A program made the position numbers and the translations under genes. Shown piece by piece: positions 30,732 through 34,236 of a stretch of DNA of 34,236 nt. The notes beneath the pieces were generated by a model, which saw nothing but the letters and a program-made list of their open reading frames with translations, had not been told where the DNA came from and did not search any database. Within the stretch, counting starts at the first letter, position 1, and every line of letters begins with the position of its first letter. This DNA is from Basidiobolus heterosporus B8920 (Eukaryota; Basidiobolomycota; Basidiobolomycetes; Basidiobolales; Basidiobolaceae): NCBI GenBank assembly GCA_000697455.1, contig JNET01028165.1:1-34236 (forward strand), in the 5' to 3' direction.

Positions 30732-31364
30732 ATCACTTGAATAAAGTAGCATACCATCCATGGAGCGCGTCGACTACTTGCAACTCAAAGTTATATTCCC
30801 AAGGGTTACCAAAGCTTCAGATGAGGAAGGATAGGAAAGCAGTGAAAGATAGCAAGAGTAAAATAGCAAAAGATGTATCCAACAGATATAAACCTAGGAA
30901 TATTCGCACCAAGTGCATATAGAAAGAATCGAATACATCCATTGTCATCATGTATGCTATTGTAGTAAATAATAGAATTCACCACCAGAGTCTTGCATCT
31001 GCCCTTAATTTTTCTGATCGGAAGTTTAGATTGATCAACGAGCACTCTGCCAAGGTCACATGGTAATTGTAAGTTGGATGTATGGTTTAGGAGTGTGTGG
31101 TATGTGTACTTTCAGTGTATCTACGTGGCATTTGTGTTTGCATTAATCATCTTTGCCAGGCAATTATTAGGATTGGATTCACGAGATTAGATACATGATG
31201 AACTCATTACAAATCCAATGATATAACTATATCTCACTCTGAACAGAATCAATCAAAGGACACGAGAAAGCAAAATAAACCATATCCTTTAGTATATAAC
31301 CAAGCAACTACAAGCTAAGCATACCAGCTCATCTCTTTCTTATATCTCATTCCCAGAATCAACC
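30732..31364. promoter_or_regulatory. Divergent promoter region, WSC / secreted protein
   Basis: 633 bp between two divergently transcribed surface-protein genes. A TATATAA box at 31293-31299 lies 72 nt before the plus-strand ATG. No clear TATA for the WSC side, and no supported ORF. Confidence 0.5.
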
Positions 31365-31843
31365 ATGACTGTTTCAACTCTTTGGAAAATCTCTGTCCTT
31401 CTTCTGATGATATTGGCACTGAAAAATACTAATGCTGGTAAAATACAAAGCTGAAAGTACATGACATATGTGATTCTTACGTCTTTTTACAAATAGATGT
31501 CATTATAATCCAATCGCCACAGCCAAACACTACCCTGTTAGCAGGTTCCACTATTCCCTTAAGCTATCGCGTGTCTTATCAAGACATCAGCCTCCTCAGA
31601 AATGTGACTGTAGAATTACAAGACCCAAATGGAATAGTAATCCAGAGCAATATTGATACCTCACAGCGGCCATCGGGTGAGGGAGTATGGGAGCGAAACA
31701 CAACCTGGACCGTACCCAGTGACTTAAATCTGAGCCTGTGTTTTTTACGAGTCTATGGGGATGCCTCGTATCGTAGTGTGCCTGATTGGAAGATTCAATG
31801 GGTGGTGAGAGAAAGCAAGATTCCAATTACTATAGTGAGTTAG
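31365..31843 (+). CDS. Secreted Kre9/KNH-like single-domain protein
   Basis: Exons 31365-31437 and 31497-31843 give 139 residues. The signal peptide is MTVSTLWKISVLLLMILALK plus NTNA, and the intron falls exactly at the signal/mature boundary. The mature part starts DVIIIQSPQPNTTLLAGST and continues with a beta-rich domain, including VTVELQDPNG and TTWTVPSDLN, in the same order as the duplicated gene at 22829/23825 (ITNP..GT..AGS, IELRRGD, FTWDVPSG). Similarity is low, so a shared Kre9/KNH-like fold is inferred, not shown. It carries two cysteines at most and several N-glycosylation sequons (NTT, NVT, NTT, NLS). A strong donor (GTGAGT) overlaps the last codons, but no acceptable further exon was found. 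Confidence 0.7.
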
Positions 31844-32284
31844 GTATTCAAATCTCAGTCCAGATTTCAACAAGTACTACTGCTCAGCGAAACCCTTAGC
31901 AACAATCTAAACCCAAACTCAAGCCTACAACCCCAATATTCAACAAGTATCTGAAACCCTTGCTGTCTCCACACTCAGTGATAAGCCATGTAACATCATC
32001 CTTAATTAAACTTCACCATGTTTGGTAGATAACGGATGTCTTAAAATCACTAGTTTGTTTGTGAGAGTATTAGCTGAGCATTCCCTGTTTCAAAGAGAGT
32101 GTGAATGTCTAGAAGCTGTTGAAAAAAATCAATGCTAGTCACAATAGACGCCCATGCCCGCTTGTTTCGGTTGCTTGGTTTCTGGAGTTTTGCAATGGGG
32201 ACGATTGAATATAACCAAAACATCCAAAAATAGTAAACGAGGTGTTTCATTGGCGAGGTCACATGGATCTGTTGGTCTGGTCAA

Positions 32285-32527
32285 ATGATTAAGCTTACTG
32301 AAGCTATACATATACGGAAGCCGTGTGTGGGGAAGCCGGATCAGTATATTTCTATTGATCGAACTGTAAATAACAAAGGTGGCAAAAAGGTTATAGTGGT
32401 CCTTGGGGTACAAACTAAGGTACTTCCGCCAAACCACACCTTTGAACTGCGAAACGGAGACCAGATGTCAAGCCACACACGTGAAATCAAAGTGTGGGAA
32501 TTTAGATTCACTACCTTAGATGATTAG
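32285..32527 (+). CDS. Unassigned ORF, 80 residues, possible gene remnant
   Basis: I do not recognise this. The protein-like composition (IDRTVNNKGGKKVIVVLGVQ, then HTFELRNGDQMSSHTREIKV) reads more natural than most chance ORFs here, and FELRNGD recalls IELRRGD of the Kre9/KNH-like genes nearby. There is no signal peptide and the usual IT.P..G.....AG motif is missing, so if related it is a 5'-deleted remnant. No promoter evidence. The antisense ORF over the same bases is unconvincing. Confidence 0.25.
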   Translation: MIKLTEAIHIRKPCVGKPDQYISIDRTVNNKGGKKVIVVLGVQTKVLPPNHTFELRNGDQMSSHTREIKVWEFRFTTLDD

Positions 32528-32921
32528 TCCTTGTGTATTACTCAAGATCACAGTTTTAGTTGCAACACAAACATTCTCCATTACTAGGTTGGGAAGGAAT
32601 TGCGTGAAAATCATTTTCCCGTCAGACATCAAATTGAACTGGAAATTATGCAGATTGTTCAAATTACAATCACGGCGCAAACTTACTAAAATGGGGGATT
32701 TGTCTAAATTGGTGATTAATTCCCACTATATATGTGTCCAGGTCTTAATAATCCTGCTATCAGACTGGTGGACCGGCGATGGCGAGAATTTCTGTCATTG
32801 ATTATAGCGAGATTAGTTGAAAATGATTGGACTTAATCGTTATGTATGGCTTAACCTGATACAGTCAGTGATTGCCATGATACACTCCATTTTCGGGGAT
32901 TCTCACAACAATATAAATTGC

Positions 32922-32928
32922 ACAAGCA
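32922..32928 (+). promoter_or_regulatory. TATA box of the aquaglyceroporin gene
   Basis: TATAAAT lies 53 nt upstream of the ATG at 32975. Confidence 0.5.
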
Positions 32929-32974
32929 CGCTCCCTAGTTCGATATACTTTTCAGTTCTTTCTAATAATCTATC

Positions 32975-33918
32975 ATGGGTGTTGAAGATCCTACTAGCCT
33001 TGACTTGGGTGATTCTTATTCTCAACAAGAGGAAACTCTTACACCATTGCAAAAAGCAATCAACAACTTTGCTGGAAACTTTCGTTATGAATATCGGGAG
33101 TATTTCGCCGAATTCCTTAGCACGATGATTCTCTTAGTTTTTGGTAATTCAGTCGTTCATCAAGTGTTTCTCAATAAGGAGGGGACTTCTGGTAATTACT
33201 TAAGCATTAACTTGGGTTGGGGGCTCGGTTTAACAGCCGCCATTTATTCGAACGCGGGTATTTCTGTAAGCATGAATTACTGTATTGAGTTATTTCGTTC
33301 ATGATACTCACCTAAATTCTTATCTAGGGTGCCCACTTAAATCCTGCTGTCACCATAGTATTGGCTTTACTTCGAGGATTCCCTTGGAAAAAGGTACCTG
33401 GCTTCATATTTGCTCAGGTATTGGGAGCTTTTTGTGGTGCCGCTCTTGTACATTCTCTTTGGTATCAGGATATTGATATCTTTGATGGCGGTGTTCGCCA
33501 AGTAACTGGACCCCAAGCAACTGCTGGCTTCTATGCTACTTATCCCCAATCCTTCCTTACCACTGGCACAGCTTTCTGGTCTGAATTCGTTGGCACCGCC
33601 CTATTGATGATCGCTATTCTTGGATGTGGTGATAAACGTAATGCCATTCATGCACCTGCGAATCCTATTTTTGTTGGCCTTTTGGTTGTTGCTATTGGTA
33701 TTTGTACCGGTTTCTTGACCGGCTACGCCATTAATCCTGCTCGTGATTTTGGACCTCGTCTTTTCACCTGGGCTGCTGGCTATGGTACCGCAGTATTCAC
33801 CACTGCTAATTACTACTTCTGGATACCAATTATTGGCCCTATTGCCGGAGCCATAGTTGGAGGGGTGATCTTCGAATTCTTGTTGTGTGGACAATCCGCC
33901 CCCAAGAACATCTTCTAA
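32975..33918 (+). CDS. Aquaglyceroporin (MIP family)
   Basis: A membrane channel for water, glycerol and similar small solutes; in fungi such channels control glycerol release under osmotic change. Exons 32975-33265 and 33328-33918 give 293 residues with six membrane helices. Both half-helix motifs are intact: GAHLNPAVT (after the intron) and GYAINPARDFGPR. The Asp after NPAR is the mark of glycerol facilitators as opposed to strict water channels. The long loop E region (DIDIFDGGVRQVTGPQATAGFYATYP) also matches glycerol facilitators. The N-terminal tail is short (about 40 residues), without the long regulatory extension of yeast Fps1. The start is set by a TATA box and MGVEDPTSLDLGDSYS. Confidence 0.95.
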
Positions 33919-34236
33919 GTTGTTGAAACTGTGACAACACATTTAGGTGATCGTACCCTCTACTCACCTGCACACGCATGCACGCACACACACACACACG
34001 CACACCATCCAAGCATCTCATATCTGATATTTTTCATCACGTTGATTTTATTGTTTTCATCCCTAAATATCCATTGTCTGGACTGGTTGATTTTTGGCAC
34101 GTTTATTTTTATATTATCCATATGCTAGTGAACATCCATAAATGTATATAACGCACTAGGCCAAAAATAAAAAAACCTTTCATTCGAATCCGGTAAATCT
34201 AGAAAATACTCACACCATCCGAACACCAGGTTGATA
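33919..34236. other. 3' flank of the aquaglyceroporin gene
   Basis: 318 bp to the window edge with no gene. It holds the CA-rich microsatellite at 33971-34006 and AAATAAA-like polyadenylation motifs near 34165. Confidence 0.5.
33971..34006. repeat. CA/GC-interrupted dinucleotide microsatellite
   Basis: A 36-bp CA-rich tract, interrupted by GC and TG steps (CACACGCATGCACGCACACA and on), just 3' of the aquaglyceroporin stop codon, probably in its 3' untranslated region. Confidence 0.85.

Larger units (their letters stand above)
31844..32974. other. Intergenic region before the aquaporin gene
   Basis: About 1.1 kb. It contains one candidate ORF (32285-32527, listed separately) and, near its end, a TATAAAT box at 32922-32928, 53 nt before the aquaporin ATG. 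Otherwise nothing recognisable. Confidence 0.5.

Noticed and set aside
33970-34010. CA-rich tract as a CRISPR or telomeric repeat
   Set aside because: A simple dinucleotide microsatellite without spacers or telomere-like units.
1-34236. tRNA, rRNA or CRISPR loci
   Set aside because: I looked for T-loop-like GTTCRA words with matching stems and for spaced repeats and found nothing convincing; a tRNAscan-SE/Infernal run would be decisive.

Overview
This is eukaryotic nuclear DNA, almost certainly from a filamentous or early-diverging fungus. Most genes are split by short introns (about 50-110 nt, GT...AG, CTAAC/CTGAC/CTAAT-like branch points). The proteins include fungal types: a Wsc-like wall sensor, Kre9/KNH-like secreted proteins, an SPX protein, a septin and Utp25. 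Intron density and AT-rich composition argue against a budding yeast. A Mucoromycota/Zoopagomycota-type fungus is a guess, not a demonstration. All splice models were built by eye; for the multi-exon genes I checked reading-frame continuity and divisibility by three.

Left part (1-9.5 kb): a 5'-truncated SEN1-type RNA/DNA helicase (+, 13 exons, with a 14-nt microexon in the P-loop) converges on VPS20/CHMP6 (-, ESCRT-III, N-myristoylation start). VPS20 is divergent from an 11-exon gene that fuses an SPX inositol-pyrophosphate sensor to an aspartoacylase/succinylglutamate-desuccinylase (AstE/AspA) zinc hydrolase. Then comes DPH3/KTI11 (+), whose upstream DNA holds an 82-codon ORF and a 16-bp CCAAT/E-box palindrome.

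Middle (10.5-22.3 kb): a divergent septin-like GTPase (+) converges on an F-box/LRR gene (-). Two small uncertain genes (+) follow, one a 65-residue two-exon model and one a 146-residue very basic protein. UTP25 (SSU processome, -) and SMC2 (condensin ATPase, -) then lie in tandem.

Right part (22.8-34.2 kb), more accessory: two divergently transcribed copies of a small secreted Kre9/KNH-like gene form an inverted repeat with 454-bp arms around a 453-bp unique spacer. Next are a CCHC zinc-knuckle/HTH protein that looks like a captured transposase DNA-binding domain, a CHCHD5/MIX14-like twin CX9C protein (-), MRI1 of methionine salvage (+), an EamA-family transporter interrupted by one in-frame TAA (+), a Wsc-type membrane sensor (-), a secreted Kre9/KNH-like relative (+), and an aquaglyceroporin (+).

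There is no operon logic. Common themes are cell-surface/wall proteins on the right (Kre9-like, Wsc, aquaglyceroporin) and core nuclear and RNA machinery on the left and middle (SEN1, DPH3, UTP25, SMC2). I saw no tRNA, rRNA, CRISPR array or intact transposon. The main candidates for something new are the secreted-gene inverted repeat with homogenised arms but diverged promoters, the SPX-AstE/AspA fusion, and the P-loop microexon.
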